Assembly (NCBI GenBank): GCA_937876695.1
Contig: CALFHW010000108.1
Span: 1 to 5,381 of the forward strand
Origin: an uncultured bacterium
GTDB taxonomy: Bacteria; Patescibacteriota; Dojkabacteria; CALFHW01
DNA: 5,381 bases
Reading direction: 5' to 3'
The translations under genes were made by a program, and so were the position numbers. Each line of letters begins with the position of its first letter. Within the stretch, counting starts at the first letter, position 1. This document shows positions 4,018 through 5,381 of this stretch, one piece after another. Below the pieces are notes generated by a model. The model worked only from the letters and a program-made list of their open reading frames with translations. It made no database searches and was not told where the DNA came from.

Positions 4018-5381
4018 TTACATTCTGCAAAACTTAAAATAGTCTTCTTCTATCCAATTTGTACCATATTTCTGTGGTATTTGAGCTGCAGCTTCGGGCC
4101 CGACTGTTCCTGGTTCATAAATCGCTAACTGGCCACCCGCTTGCTGGAGGTTCTGACGGGCAAGTTCACTAAAACTCTGGCTTAGCTTCCAACTAGTTAG
4201 TACCTCATCCATAGTTACAAACAGCTCTTTCTCGCCTGCAAATGCCTTAGATAGAACCTGGGTATAAGGGTCGGGAATTTGTCCGGGACGATAACAATAG
4301 CTCAAATCGACCGGATCAGGCGAACTATCCTCATCGGGACCATCACCTTTCCAAAGGCGTAAGTTTATACCTGAATTAGGAACCAATCTGATGGTCAGTA
4401 CATTTTTCCCAGCAATGAAGTGCACGTCGATGAACTTCTCAGTGAGCTTTTTACCTACACGTAGTAGGATTGGCACTCCCTTCCATTCAGGCAGATCACT
4501 GAGTAATTGTCCTGCCAGGTAGGTTTCCACTTTTGAGTCTGGTGAGACGTTTTCTTCTTCTCTATAACCACGGTACTGGGCGATCTGGGCTTGCTCAACT
4601 GTGAGACTTTTCAACACAGCCGTTCTCCCTTTCCCCCCGCTGTCATTGGAATCAGCAAGAATTAAGCTAACTAGCTCACATAAATGGCTCTGGAACATAT
4701 CTTTAATTGCGCCGGTCCCTTCATAAAAGCTACCTCTGCCCTCAATTCCAATCTTCTCAGAATAGGTAATCTGTATCTGGGTAATAAACTTGTTCGTTAA
4801 CCAAGAACTCAAGATAGGGTTGTAGCGCTTTAGCTCGATTAAATCTAACAGGCCTTCCTGATTGAGAACGTGATCGGTTAGAAATATGTTTTCAGTTGGC
4901 AGATAGCTGTGTAGTAAAGAAAACAGCATTTCAGCACTGGCGTAGTCAGTTCCGAAAGGCTTTTCGATAACTAACTGGATATTGCTAGCAGCTTTCGCAT
5001 GAGTGAGTATGCCAGCATCAGCTAAACTAGTTGTCAGAGTGCCAAATTTATTTGGCTCTACCGCATAATAAAATATCAGCTTCTCACCTGCTGCTAGAGC
5101 GGCATCACAAACCTGTTTGAGGCCGGCTAGACTCTCTACAACCGAGAAGTCTGCGCTCACGAATTCGAAATTCTCTAAGAAATCAGCCTCAGCGCCATTA
5201 CACGCAGTTTCAACTAGCTGTCTATAGGCAGCGTTATCCCAATCTTTTCTGGAAATGCCGGTGATTTTACTAGGGAAATTATCTTTGCCAAAGAGATTCT
5301 TGAGTGCAGGGTAGAGTTTGCGCCTAGCTAAATCTCCGCTGGCTCCAATCGATCCGTACTCTCGAACGAGTGGGGTAATCC
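4018..5381 (-). CDS. zwf: Glucose-6-phosphate dehydrogenase, N-terminus cut by window edge
   Basis: The frame stays open through the right edge; 453 residues are visible (Leuconostoc enzyme about 485). It oxidises glucose-6-P to 6-phosphogluconolactone with NAD(P)+, opening the oxidative pentose phosphate branch in the cytoplasm. Counting from the first full codon (5377-5379): G-A-S-G-D-L-A-R-R-K-L (12-22) is the Rossmann loop; Arg44 matches Leuconostoc Arg46, which contacts the NADP 2'-phosphate. E-K-P-F-G with Lys140, T-D-H with Asp169 and His170, E-G-R-G (213-216), D-M-F-Q-S-H with catalytic-base His232, and R-V-G-K-K with Lys310 follow. Spacing from Lys140 to His170 (30) and to His232 (62 more) equals the Leuconostoc spacing. 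In the active-site peptide R-I-D-H-Y-L-G-K-E the sequence is L-T-D-H-V-L-N-Q-E, so the substrate-binding Lys is Gln174. The GTG at 5158-5160 is an internal Val codon, not the start. The stop lies 2 nt before the next gene. Confidence 0.95.
   Translation of the reverse strand, partial: ITPLVREYGSIGASGDLARRKLYPALKNLFGKDNFPSKITGISRKDWDNAAYRQLVETACNGAEADFLENFEFVSADFSVVESLAGLKQVCDAALAAGEKLIFYYAVEPNKFGTLTTSLADAGILTHAKAASNIQLVIEKPFGTDYASAEMLFSLLHSYLPTENIFLTDHVLNQEGLLDLIELKRYNPILSSWLTNKFITQIQITYSEKIGIEGRGSFYEGTGAIKDMFQSHLCELVSLILADSNDSGGKGRTAVLKSLTVEQAQIAQYRGYREEENVSPDSKVETYLAGQLLSDLPEWKGVPILLRVGKKLTEKFIDVHFIAGKNVLTIRLVPNSGINLRLWKGDGPDEDSSPDPVDLSYCYRPGQIPDPYTQVLSKAFAGEKELFVTMDEVLTSWKLSQSFSELARQNLQQAGGQLAIYEPGTVGPEAAAQIPQKYGTNWIEEDYFKFCRM

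Noticed and set aside
5158..5160. GTG as start codon of glucose-6-phosphate dehydrogenase
   Set aside because: The frame continues upstream through 73 more codons holding the Rossmann G-A-S-G-D-L motif, so this GTG is an internal Val.
5338..5375. Short inverted repeat ACTC/GAGT near the right edge
   Set aside because: Only four pairs, within coding sequence; no sign of a terminator or attachment site.

Overview
The window is ordinary chromosomal DNA with two groups of genes converging at about position 988. It probably comes from a bacterium with a compact genome and a divergent, streamlined gene set; a member of the Candidate Phyla Radiation/Patescibacteria, perhaps Saccharibacteria, is my best guess. 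The reasons are the split transketolase, a fused RpiB-Rpe enzyme, diverged active-site residues in core enzymes, very tight gene packing, a tRNA without an encoded CCA end, and weak or absent Shine-Dalgarno sequences at several starts. TGA ends at least two genes here, so the UGA-glycine code of Gracilibacteria/Absconditabacteria does not apply. The lineage is an inference; no phylogeny was run.

Left part, plus strand (1-985): the last 30 codons of an ABC exporter (1-93), a small membrane protein of unknown function (107-466), a tRNA-Leu with anticodon CAG (492-574), and an unrecognised 121-residue protein (620-985). A possible extended -10 promoter for the tRNA overlaps the stop codon of the membrane-protein gene.

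Right part, minus strand (992-5381): a compact pentose phosphate operon, read from right to left. It begins with glucose-6-phosphate dehydrogenase (zwf, its first few codons lying beyond the window). Next comes a fusion of ribose-5-phosphate isomerase B with a ribulose-phosphate 3-epimerase-like domain, then the N-terminal (TPP/Mg-binding) and C-terminal (pyrimidine-binding) subunits of a split transketolase. Gene junctions are +2, +8 and -8 nt, so translation is probably coupled.

As a pathway, Zwf opens the oxidative branch. The fusion enzyme would convert ribulose-5-P to both ribose-5-P and xylulose-5-P, the two substrates that the adjacent transketolase joins. 6-Phosphogluconolactonase, 6-phosphogluconate dehydrogenase and transaldolase are not in the window. 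The points most worth checking are the RpiB-Rpe fusion, the loss of a metal-ligand histidine and a remodelled phosphate loop in its Rpe half, a Lys-to-Gln change in the Zwf active-site peptide, and a His-to-Ala change in the transketolase substrate channel. No mobile element, CRISPR array or defence system is seen, and no stretch over 300 bases lacks a gene.
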